Below are positions 1 to 5,523 of a stretch of 9,238 bases of DNA, piece by piece. The notes under the pieces are model-generated. The model was not told the origin of the DNA and did no database searches. It saw only the letters and a program-made list of their open reading frames with translations. The first letter of the stretch is position 1, and every line of letters begins with the position of its first letter. A program made the translations under genes and the position numbers. Source of the stretch: Candidatus Falkowiibacteriota bacterium (GTDB lineage: Bacteria > Patescibacteriota > Patescibacteriia > Patescibacteriales > GWE2-39-37); the NCBI GenBank assembly GCA_013335665.1, contig JAAXVE010000026.1, forward strand, positions 1 to 9,238. The letters are read 5' to 3'.

Positions 1-99
1 GATTTCCAGTTTACCTTTCCACCTTTTCTTTTAGCTAATATTAAATAAAAGAAGTATGGAATTGATCCTTGGAAACCTAAATTTCTTTTTGACTATTAA

Positions 100-128
100 A
101 TCTTACATGAAAACCCAACATAAGTCAA
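100..128 (-). promoter_or_regulatory. Strong sigma70-type promoter reading left out of the window
   Basis: On the minus strand the -35 box is TTGACT (128-123), followed by a 17-bp spacer and a -10 box TAAGAT (105-100). Transcription would start near 93 and leave the window with at least 90 nt of 5' leader; no start codon with a continuing frame is convincing inside the window. The driven gene is not visible. Because rpsJ lies just upstream on the same strand, the rest of an S10-type ribosomal operon is a reasonable guess. The -35 and its flanks share the 12-mer ACCCTTGACTTA with the promoter before rpsL. Confidence 0.75.
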
Positions 129-130
129 GG

Positions 131-164
131 GTCTGCAGCGTATGTCTGCGGCGTATGTCTGCGG
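131..164. repeat. 13-bp tandem repeat, 2.6 copies, abutting the -35 box
   Basis: Units GTCTGCAGCGTAT (131-143) and GTCTGCGGCGTAT (144-156) are followed by a partial unit GTCTGCGG (157-164). The array ends 2 bp from the -35 hexamer of the leftward promoter. That position suits an operator or activator array, though 13 bp is not a whole number of helical turns. The repeat is seen directly; the regulatory role is inference. Confidence 0.8.
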
Positions 165-169
165 AGGGT

Positions 170-189
170 TGGCGGCGGGTGAGCCGCCA
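170..189. repeat. GC-rich hairpin heading the repeat cluster
   Basis: A perfect 7-bp stem, TGGCGGC (170-176) with GCCGCCA (183-189), closes a hexaloop GGGTGA. It is followed directly by AGTTCT, which begins the first copy of the 44-bp hairpin repeat. The same order, hairpin then AGTTCT then repeat hairpin, recurs at 526-586 with a different stem sequence. Confidence 0.7.
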
Positions 190-190
190 G

Positions 191-314
191 TTCTTCGCAG
201 GCTTCGCAGAAGCAAGGAGAACAGCCTTGGAAACTTCTTCGCAGGCTTCGCAGAAGCAAGAAGAACAGCCTTGGAAACTTCTCCGCAGGCTTCGCAGAAG
301 CAAGGAGAACAGCC
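191..314. repeat. Three tandem 44-bp hairpin repeats
   Basis: Copies lie at 191-234, 235-278 and 279-314, the last lacking its 8-bp linker TTGGAAAC. Each copy folds as an outer 6-bp stem (TTCTYC with RRAGAA), an inner stem GCTTC/GAAGC with loop GCA, and a constant tail CAGCC. The outer stem varies in a paired way: TTCTTC/GAAGAA in copy 2, TTCTCC/GGAGAA in copy 3, and a T-G wobble pair in copy 1. That pattern suggests selection on structure. Copy 3 runs into six T residues (315-320). Frames through the block translate into repetitive peptides, most likely an artefact of the repeats. A diverged fourth copy is at 548-586. Confidence 0.85.
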
Positions 315-325
315 TTTTTTATACA

Positions 326-355
326 AAAACACCCGGACTGAATCGGGTGTTTTTT
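326..355. terminator. Bidirectional intrinsic terminator
   Basis: AAAACACCCG (326-335) pairs perfectly with CGGGTGTTTT (344-353) across an 8-nt loop. The stem is flanked by A and T tracts, so a T run follows it on either strand. On the minus strand it is the first convincing terminator downstream of rpsJ and would end the str operon transcript about 240 nt after the rpsJ stop. It also separates that operon from the leftward promoter at 100-128. Confidence 0.85.
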
Positions 356-547
356 ATATGAGAAATAAAGTTTAGTCGTTACGAGTATGCCAAAGAGCAG
401 CCTCCTGGGATGCTTCCCTGCAGGCGTAGCTAACTTTGGATTGTATTAAGGCCTTGGTGATGATTGGATCATCAGTCCCCTTCGATCGCTTTCGCAACTA
501 CGGGACAGCCTTCTAGGCGGCGGGTTCAACTGCGAGCGAGCAGTTGA
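356..547. other. Gene-free stretch with several hairpins; possible structured 3' UTR or small RNA
   Basis: No convincing coding frame is visible. Local inverted repeats include TGATGAT/ATCATCA with loop TGG (458-474), GTCCC/GGGAC (475-479 with 502-506) and TCAACTGC/GCAGTTGA with loop GAGCGA (526-547). Inside the GTCCC/GGGAC stem the minus strand reads TTGC-GAAA-GCGA, a short stem capped by a GNRA tetraloop. The stretch lies between the rpsJ stop and the terminator, so on the minus strand it would be transcribed as the operon's 3' UTR. It matches no RNA family I recognise. Confidence 0.4.
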
Positions 548-586
548 GTTCTCTGCAAGCTCCGCAGGAGTTGCAAGAGAACAGCC
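548..586. repeat. Diverged fourth copy of the hairpin repeat, next to the rpsJ stop
   Basis: GTTCTCT (548-554) pairs with AGAGAAC (576-582). Inside lie GCAA/TTGC and CTCC/GGAG helices with single-base bulges and a GCA loop, and the element ends in CAGCC like the tandem copies. Relative to those copies the outer and inner stems carry compensatory substitutions. It lies a few bases beyond the rpsJ stop codon on the operon's transcript, where such a hairpin could protect the 3' end from exonucleases; that role is inference. Confidence 0.7.
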
Positions 587-594
587 TACCAAAA

Positions 595-951
595 TTACAT
601 TTTAATCTCCACGTCCACTCCAGATGGCAGACTCAAAGAAGACAAAGCTTCGATAGTCTGTGCAGATGGTTCGACGATGTCGACGATGCGCTTGTGAATC
701 CTCATTTCGAACTGCTCGCGTGCATCCTTATGAACGAATGTTGAGCGGTTGACAGTGTACTTCTTCTTCTCAGTTGGCAATGGAATAGGACCAAAAATTT
801 TGGCACCGGAACGCAATGCTGTCTCAATAATCGTCTTGGTAGACTGGTCGATGATCTTATGATCAAAAGCCTTGATCTTGATACGAATGCGTTGGTTGGT
901 TTCATCCTTACCAACCACTTTCTTGACTTCTTTTGCTTTAGCTTCAGTCAT
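595..951 (-). CDS. rpsJ: 30S ribosomal protein S10
   Basis: S10 sits in the 30S head near the A site; in many bacteria it also acts as NusE in transcription antitermination. The 118-residue product matches the family from about residue 20 to the end, with the hallmarks RIRIKIKAFDHK, GPIPLPT, HKDAREQFEMR and RIVDIVEPS. It is about 15 residues longer than the usual 103, through a lysine- and glutamate-rich N-terminal extension with no alternative ATG inside it. The ATG at 951 has no Shine-Dalgarno sequence upstream. The gene is the last of the str operon, 72 nt after tuf; a perfect hairpin sits in that gap. In many bacteria rpsJ opens the S10 operon, but here it is followed by about 600 nt of noncoding sequence and a terminator. 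Confidence 0.97.
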   Translation of the reverse strand: MTEAKAKEVKKVVGKDETNQRIRIKIKAFDHKIIDQSTKTIIETALRSGAKIFGPIPLPTEKKKYTVNRSTFVHKDAREQFEMRIHKRIVDIVEPSAQTIEALSSLSLPSGVDVEIKM

Positions 952-991
952 GTGACTATACTTTATTTTATTTCTTAAAATCGCAGATGAA

Positions 992-1014
992 GCCCTGCGA
1001 AAAATTCGCAGGGC
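992..1014 (-). other. Perfect 10-bp stem-loop between tuf and rpsJ
   Basis: GCCCTGCGAA (992-1001) pairs with TTCGCAGGGC (1005-1014) around a 3-nt loop. On the transcribed minus strand it begins 9 nt after the tuf stop. No adjacent U tract follows, so it is a poor intrinsic terminator. An RNA-processing or 3'-end stabilising hairpin that raises tuf mRNA over rpsJ is plausible but unproven. Confidence 0.65.
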
Positions 1015-1023
1015 CGGAATCTG

Positions 1024-2211
1024 CTATTTCAAGATCTTAGTTACAACACCTGCACCAACAGTGCGGCCGCCTTCGCGGATAGCGAAGCGCATCTTGTCTT
1101 CCAAAGCAACTGGGGTCAACAATTTTACGGTAAAGCTGACGGTATCGCCAGGCATAACCATATCAACACCAGCTGGCAATTCTACCTCACCAGTAACATC
1201 AGTTGTGCGGATGTAGAATTGTGGCTTGTAGCCCTTGAAGAAAGGCTTATGGCGTCCACCTTCGTCCTTGGTCAAAACAACAACCTCGGCTTCGAATTCA
1301 GAGTGAGGAGTCACAGTGCCGGTCTTAGCCAACACCTGGCCGCGCTCAACTTCGTCCTTCTTGGTACCGCGGAGCAATAAACCAGCGTTATCGCCAGCCA
1401 TACCCTGATCCAAAGACTTGTTAAACATTTCGATACCGGTAACGACGGTCTTGCGAGTATCGCCCAAACCGACGATCTCGACTTCTTCGTTAACCTTGAT
1501 GATACCGCGCTCGATACGGCCGGTAACAACGGTTCCGCGACCTTCGATTGAGAAGATATCTTCGATAGGCATCAAGAAAGTCTTGTCAGTATCGCGAGTA
1601 GGTTCTGGGATGTATTCATCACAAGCCTTGATCAACTCCATAACCTTGTCACCCCATTCGCCGGCAGGATTGTTCAAAGCCTGCAAAGCAGAACCGCGGA
1701 TGATAGGAGTAGCATCTCCAGGGAATTCATATTTCTTCAGCAAATCACGAACTTCTTCCTCAACGAGGTCGATCAATTCCTGATCTTCAACCATGTCGCA
1801 CTTGTTCAAGAAAACGACGATTGAAGGCACACCAACTTGGCGGGCAAGCAAGATGTGCTCGCGAGTCTGAGGCATAGGGCCGTCAGTAGCGGCTACAACC
1901 AAGATAGCGCCGTCCATCTGAGCAGCACCGGTGATCATGTTCTTGACATAATCGGCGTGACCAGGACAATCGACGTGAGCGTAGTGGCGTACTGCTGATT
2001 CGTATTCAACGTGAGCAGTAGCGATGGTAATACCGCGAGCCTTTTCTTCAGGAGCTGAATCGATCTGGTCGACTGAACGATCTGAAGCTGACAAACCGCG
2101 ATCACCCAAAGTCTTGAGGATAGCTGCAGTCAGGGTTGTTTTGCCATGGTCGACGTGACCAATGGTGCCGATGTTTACATGCGGCTTGGAACGATCAAAT
2201 TTCTCTGCCAT
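1024..2211 (-). CDS. tuf: Translation elongation factor Tu
   Basis: EF-Tu is the GTPase that delivers aminoacyl-tRNA to the ribosomal A site. The 395-residue product is full length for the family. GTP-binding motifs are intact: G1 GHVDHGKTT (18-26), the switch I segment RGITI (59-63), G3 DCPGH (81-85, catalytic His85) and G4 NKCD (136-139). Domains II and III follow, with the conserved segments RGTVVTGRIERG and PFFKGYKPQFYIRTTDVTG, ending in VGAGVVTKILK. The ATG at 2211 is preceded by an A-rich leader without a Shine-Dalgarno sequence. The gene lies between the Phd-like hypothetical and rpsJ. Its 101-nt upstream gap holds a hairpin and a possible internal promoter, consistent with extra expression of this very abundant protein. 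Confidence 0.99.
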   Translation of the reverse strand: MAEKFDRSKPHVNIGTIGHVDHGKTTLTAAILKTLGDRGLSASDRSVDQIDSAPEEKARGITIATAHVEYESAVRHYAHVDCPGHADYVKNMITGAAQMDGAILVVAATDGPMPQTREHILLARQVGVPSIVVFLNKCDMVEDQELIDLVEEEVRDLLKKYEFPGDATPIIRGSALQALNNPAGEWGDKVMELIKACDEYIPEPTRDTDKTFLMPIEDIFSIEGRGTVVTGRIERGIIKVNEEVEIVGLGDTRKTVVTGIEMFNKSLDQGMAGDNAGLLLRGTKKDEVERGQVLAKTGTVTPHSEFEAEVVVLTKDEGGRHKPFFKGYKPQFYIRTTDVTGEVELPAGVDMVMPGDTVSFTVKLLTPVALEDKMRFAIREGGRTVGAGVVTKILK

Positions 2212-2230
2212 AGTTTTTACTTTTTACGGC

Positions 2231-2250
2231 CCTCTAGTATTAAATAGAGG
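2231..2250 (-). other. Stem-loop in the tuf 5' untranslated region
   Basis: CCTCTA (2231-2236) pairs with TAGAGG (2245-2250) across an 8-nt loop, ending 19 nt upstream of the tuf start codon on the minus strand. No U tract follows, so it does not look like a terminator. It may stabilise the 5' end of a tuf transcript or affect initiation. Confidence 0.5.
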
Positions 2251-2261
2251 TTCTTAGCCTT

Positions 2262-2270
2262 ATAATAACA
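2262..2270 (-). promoter_or_regulatory. Possible extended -10 promoter for tuf
   Basis: The minus strand reads TGTTATTAT, an extended -10 element (TG, one base, TATTAT). Transcription would start near 2255 and give a leader of about 45 nt containing the stem-loop at 2231-2250. No matching -35 hexamer is present at 17 bp, so the call rests on the extended -10 alone. Confidence 0.3.
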
Positions 2271-2312
2271 GGCAACCAGCCGAAGTTTTTATTAAATTTA
2301 TTAAATAAATGA

Positions 2313-2717
2313 TTAATACGTAACTGTTTCGAGGTATTGGCGATCTTCTTCAATCACTTCTTCCGCCGCCTCTTTAACCTCTTCTTTGATTGCCCACTGT
2401 GAGCGCCTGACCGGATTGTCGCCAGCCTGAGGGTTGGCAGTGATGCTTTCCTTGGCGTTAAGCCCTAAATCTTGGGGCAAATCTGTCGATTCTTCCGGTT
2501 CTTGTTCGGTTTTCCACAGCGCAATGTCGCGATTTATTTTATCAAGCAGTTGGTCCTCTGTCAAGCCGGAAACCTCGTTCTTATCAGACAATAACTCTTC
2601 GTAATCGTCAAGATTCATCAAGACAAAAGGGTTTTCTGAGCGCGGGCTATCAAAAACGATAATCCGGTCGCCAGTCTTCTTGCATAATGATAAGGCTTTT
2701 TCTAATTGGATTGACAT
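2313..2717 (-). CDS. Small hypothetical protein with a Phd/YefM-like N-terminus, inside the str operon
   Basis: The 134-residue product is not a known translation factor. Residues 1-45 (MSIQLEKALSLCKKTGDRII, then FVLMNLDDYEELL at 31-43) resemble the Phd/YefM antitoxin pattern: an N-terminal helix, a beta strand, then a hydrophobic strand leading to a D-D-Y-E-x-L helix. Residues 52-68 (LTEDQLLDKINRDIALW) form a likely amphipathic helix. The middle (70-105) is rich in E, P, N and Q and probably disordered. The C-terminus (108-131) is a strongly charged Glu/Lys helix. No toxin gene is adjacent, which argues against an ordinary toxin-antitoxin pair. It lies between fusA and tuf, and a large inverted repeat covers the region just before its ATG. 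A DNA-binding or ribosome-linked regulator is possible, but function is unknown. Confidence 0.85.
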   Translation of the reverse strand: MSIQLEKALSLCKKTGDRIIVFDSPRSENPFVLMNLDDYEELLSDKNEVSGLTEDQLLDKINRDIALWKTEQEPEESTDLPQDLGLNAKESITANPQAGDNPVRRSQWAIKEEVKEAAEEVIEEDRQYLETVTY

Positions 2718-2723
2718 AGGATT

Positions 2724-2800
2724 AGGTTTTAGGTATTGGGTTTTAGGTTTTAGGTGATTTTCAAAAAAACCTATGACCTAAAACCTCCAACCTGCAACCT
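2724..2800 (-). repeat. Long imperfect inverted repeat built from AGGTTTT heptamers
   Basis: Two 32-nt arms (2724-2755 and 2769-2800) flank a 13-nt loop. Twenty-five of 32 positions pair as Watson-Crick bases and two more can form G-T wobbles. Both arms consist of TTTTAGG-type units and their complements, suggesting expansion of a simple heptamer followed by inversion. It fills the gap between the fusA stop and the start of the Phd-like gene, ending 6 nt before that ATG, so it could limit translation or partly attenuate transcription. Confidence 0.75.
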
Positions 2801-2808
2801 TATAAAAA

Positions 2809-4887
2809 CTATTTTTTATTCTTGCCGATAATCTCTTCTGCGACGTTGTTAGGTACTTCGGTGTAATATGCGAATTCCATCGAGTAGCTGGCACGACCCT
2901 GGGTCATGGAACGCAGACTGGTGGAATAACCGAACATGTTAGCCAAAGGCACCTTTGCTAAGACAACCTTAGCCTGACCCTGGTCGCTCATCTCTTCGAT
3001 CTGTCCGCGCTTGGAGTTCAAGTCGCCGATCACATCGCCCATGAACTGTTCCGGGGTAGTAACGCTAACCTTCATCATCGGTTCAAGGATAACAGGCTTA
3101 GCCTTGCGAGCCGCTTCCTGGAATGCCATCGAACCAGCGATTTTAAAGGCAGCTTCGTTGGAGTCGACTTCATGGTACGAACCGTCAAAAACGGTTGCCT
3201 TGATGTCTACCATCGGATAGCCTGCCAAAACGCCGCGGCCCAAAGCTTCTTTGACGCCTTTACCGATCGGAGCGATATATTCACGCGGAATCGAGCCGCC
3301 CTTAACCTCATCAATGAATTCATAACCCTTGCCCTGCTCATTCGGTTCGATGCGCAGCCAGCAATGGCCATATTGGCCGCGGCCGCCGGACTGTTTGACG
3401 TATTTGCCTTCAGCCTCGGCTTTAGCCTTGATGGTTTCGCGATATGCAACCTGCGGCTGACCGACATTAGCTTCAACATTGAACTCGCGCTTCATACGAT
3501 CAATAATGATATCCAAGTGAAGCTCACCCATACCGGCGATCAAAGTCTGATTGGTTTCTTCGTTAGAAGTCACGCGGAAAGTCGGATCTTCTTCAGCAAG
3601 CTTGGACAAAGCGATGCCCATCTTTTCCTGGTCAACCTTGGTCTTCGGTTCGACAGCGATCTCGATAACCGGTTCAGGGAAAGTGATAGACTCAAGCAAG
3701 ACCGGGTGTTCCGGATCGCAAAGAGTGTTACCAGTAGTAGTTCCCTTCAAGCCGATAACAGCTGCGATTTCGCCAGAGTAGACTTCTTTAACTTCTTCGC
3801 GGCTATTGGCGTGCATGCGGACGATACGACCGATGCGTTCCTTTTCACCAGATGTAACATTCAAGACGTATGAACCAGCGGTCAAAACGCCGGAGTAAAC
3901 GCGGATAAAGCAAAGTTTGCCGACGAACGGATCAGTTGCAATCTTAAAGGCCAATGCTGAAAAATTCTCATCGTCTGAAATGCGAACTGGAATCTGCTTA
4001 GTCTCATCCTGAGGATCAAGTCCGACCATTGGCGGAATATCCAACGGATTAGGCAAGAAATCAACGACAGCATCGAGCAAGAACTGGACGCCCTTGTTCT
4101 TTAAAGCTGAACCGCAGAGCACAGGCAGGATCTTGTTGGCAATGACTGCCTTGCGCAATTCCGCCTTCAAAGCTGCGATCTCGATCTCTTCTCCAGCCAA
4201 ATACTTCTCCATCAAAGCCTCGTTGTTCTCAACGATAGCCTCGATCATAGAAGCACGATACTCTTCAACCTTCTCTTTCATATCAGCCGGAACTTCGCGG
4301 ATCTCATGCTTAGTACCAAGGTCATCGAGGTAGAAATGAGCCTCGCGAGTGAATAGGTCGATAATGCCTAAGAAATCAGATTCAGCACCGATTGGCAGCT
4401 GGATCGGGAAAGCGTTCTTGGTCAAACGGGTATGGATCGAATCCAAATCCTTGTAGAAGTCAGCGCCAGTGCGATCCATCTTGTTGATGAAAGCGATGCG
4501 CGGCACTTTGTATTTCTCAGCCTGGTGCCAGACAGTCTCTGACTGCGGTTCAACGCCTGCAACGCCGTCAAAAACCATGACGCCGCCATCAAGCACGCGC
4601 AATGAGCGCTCCACTTCGACGGTAAAGTCAACGTGGCCAGGAGTATCAATGATGTTCAAGCGATTATTATTCCAGAAACAAGTAGTCGCAGCCGAGGTGA
4701 TAGTGATACCACGCTCCTGCTCCTGCTCCATCCAGTCCATAGTCGCCTCGCCTTCGTGAACCTCGCCGATCTTGTGCTTCTTGCCTGTATAAAAGAGGAT
4801 GCGCTCGGTCACGGTCGTCTTACCGGCGTCGATATGAGCGATAATGCCGATATTTCTAGTTTTTTCGAGTGAATATTCTCGGGGCAT
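2809..4887 (-). CDS. fusA: Translation elongation factor G
   Basis: EF-G is the GTPase that drives ribosomal translocation and, with RRF, subunit recycling. The 692-residue product is full length. Motifs are intact: G1 AHIDAGKTT (17-25), RGITITSAAT in switch I (59-68), G3 DTPGH (81-85, catalytic His85) and G4 NKMD (135-138). The domain III signature GMGELHLDI and the domain IV segments GGRGQYGHCW and KGVKEALGRGVLAGYPMVD are present, and the protein ends in a short Lys-rich tail. The ATG at 4887 gives the family's standard N-terminus (MPREYSLEKTRNIGIIAHID); the leader is AU-rich with no Shine-Dalgarno sequence. The gene follows rpsG after a 146-nt gap that contains a 20-bp palindrome and an AATTTTG tandem repeat. 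Confidence 0.99.
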   Translation of the reverse strand: MPREYSLEKTRNIGIIAHIDAGKTTVTERILFYTGKKHKIGEVHEGEATMDWMEQEQERGITITSAATTCFWNNNRLNIIDTPGHVDFTVEVERSLRVLDGGVMVFDGVAGVEPQSETVWHQAEKYKVPRIAFINKMDRTGADFYKDLDSIHTRLTKNAFPIQLPIGAESDFLGIIDLFTREAHFYLDDLGTKHEIREVPADMKEKVEEYRASMIEAIVENNEALMEKYLAGEEIEIAALKAELRKAVIANKILPVLCGSALKNKGVQFLLDAVVDFLPNPLDIPPMVGLDPQDETKQIPVRISDDENFSALAFKIATDPFVGKLCFIRVYSGVLTAGSYVLNVTSGEKERIGRIVRMHANSREEVKEVYSGEIAAVIGLKGTTTGNTLCDPEHPVLLESITFPEPVIEIAVEPKTKVDQEKMGIALSKLAEEDPTFRVTSNEETNQTLIAGMGELHLDIIIDRMKREFNVEANVGQPQVAYRETIKAKAEAEGKYVKQSGGRGQYGHCWLRIEPNEQGKGYEFIDEVKGGSIPREYIAPIGKGVKEALGRGVLAGYPMVDIKATVFDGSYHEVDSNEAAFKIAGSMAFQEAARKAKPVILEPMMKVSVTTPEQFMGDVIGDLNSKRGQIEEMSDQGQAKVVLAKVPLANMFGYSTSLRSMTQGRASYSMEFAYYTEVPNNVAEEIIGKNKK

Positions 4888-4903
4888 AAATGATATAAAT
4901 TAT

Positions 4904-4927
4904 AATTTTGAATTTTGAATTTTGAAT
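4904..4927. repeat. 7-bp tandem repeat (AATTTTG, about 3.4 copies) upstream of fusA
   Basis: Three full units AATTTTG plus AAT lie 16 bp before the fusA start codon. A further AATTTTGAAT occurs at 4937-4946 and its inverse, ATTCAAAATT, at 5018-5027. The 10-bp inverted pair brackets the palindrome at 4983-5002, giving the gap the look of a small mobile or expanded element. No coding sequence is present in the gap. Confidence 0.75.
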
Positions 4928-4982
4928 CAATGATTTAATTTTGAATTCTTAGCCTGTCATTCGACATTCTAATTTCATTCAA

Positions 4983-5002
4983 CCTGCCTGCCGGCAGGCA
5001 GG
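4983..5002. repeat. 20-bp perfect palindrome between rpsG and fusA
   Basis: CCTGCCTGCCGGCAGGCAGG is an uninterrupted self-complementary 20-mer, itself made of CCTG/CAGG units. As a palindrome without a loop it could be a protein-binding site, or form a hairpin once the centre opens. My impression is that this type of GC-rich palindrome is scattered through intergenic regions of some CPR genomes; that cannot be verified here. No U tract follows on either strand. Confidence 0.85.
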
Positions 5003-5033
5003 AATTATGAATTCACCATTCAAAATTTAAGCT

Positions 5034-5501
5034 TTAGCGTGCGAAGTGGGCAAAAGCCTTGTTAGACTCAGCCATGCGATGTACATCGTCGCGCTTCTTG
5101 ATAGCTGTACCCTCGCCGCGGAAGGCAGCCATCAGCTCATCGGCCAATTTCTCTCCCATCGGCTTGCCAGAGCGTGCTTCGGCAGCCTTGATGATCCAAC
5201 GGTAAGCCAAAACGAAACGTCGTTCGCCACGAACCTGGTGAGGCACCTGGTAGTTAGCGCCGCCGACACGTTTGCCGCGGACCTCGACTAATGGAGCTAC
5301 ATTCTTCAACGCTTTGTTGAAAACGTGACGCGGATCCTGCTTAGTCTTGTCTTTGATAATATCGAAAGCGGAATAGACGACTTTCTGCGCTATGGTCTTC
5401 TTACCATCAATCATAATGTAATTGATGAACTTGGCTACGTCAGTATCGTTATAGCGCGGATCACCCTCGATCTTCCGCCTTGGTGCTGGTTTTCCTCTCA
5501 T
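5034..5501 (-). CDS. rpsG: 30S ribosomal protein S7
   Basis: S7 nucleates assembly of the 30S head by binding the 3' major domain of 16S rRNA, and contributes to the E site. The 155-residue product matches the normal family length. Typical segments are MRGKPAPRRKIEGDPRYND at the start, FINYIMIDGKKTIAQKVVY, GGANYQVPHQVRGERR in the beta-ribbon region, and RGEGTAIKKRDDVHRMAESN near the end. It follows rpsL after 22 nt, the tightest gap in the operon, so the two are co-transcribed. In E. coli S7 represses its own operon from the rpsL-rpsG gap; this gap is too short to hold that structure. No Shine-Dalgarno sequence precedes the ATG. Confidence 0.98.
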   Translation of the reverse strand: MRGKPAPRRKIEGDPRYNDTDVAKFINYIMIDGKKTIAQKVVYSAFDIIKDKTKQDPRHVFNKALKNVAPLVEVRGKRVGGANYQVPHQVRGERRFVLAYRWIIKAAEARSGKPMGEKLADELMAAFRGEGTAIKKRDDVHRMAESNKAFAHFAR

Positions 5502-5523
5502 AGTATTCTATATTACTTTCAAT

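Noticed and set aside
191..314. CRISPR array
   Set aside because: The copies are contiguous 44-bp tandem units with the same 8-bp linker; there are no unique spacers and no cas genes.
315..320. Copy 3 hairpin plus T6 as a separate plus-strand terminator
   Set aside because: A 5-nt tail (CAGCC) separates the stem from the T run, and the classic terminator at 326-355 lies next to it.
56..375. Overlapping open frames on both strands through the repeat block (up to 101 codons)
   Set aside because: All cross the 44-bp tandem repeats and give repetitive Arg/Lys/Ser or Cys-rich peptides in several frames at once. None has family features or a ribosome-binding context.
356..547. tRNA, tmRNA, RNase P RNA or T-box riboswitch
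   Set aside because: No GGTTCGA T-loop, CCA end, RNase P core or T-box AGGGTGGNACCGCG sequence could be found.
544..744. 66-codon plus-strand frame at the rpsJ 3' end
   Set aside because: Mostly antisense to rpsJ, with no recognisable protein features.
3172..3873. 233-codon plus-strand frame
   Set aside because: Lies wholly antisense within fusA and has no independent support; long antisense frames are common opposite conserved genes.
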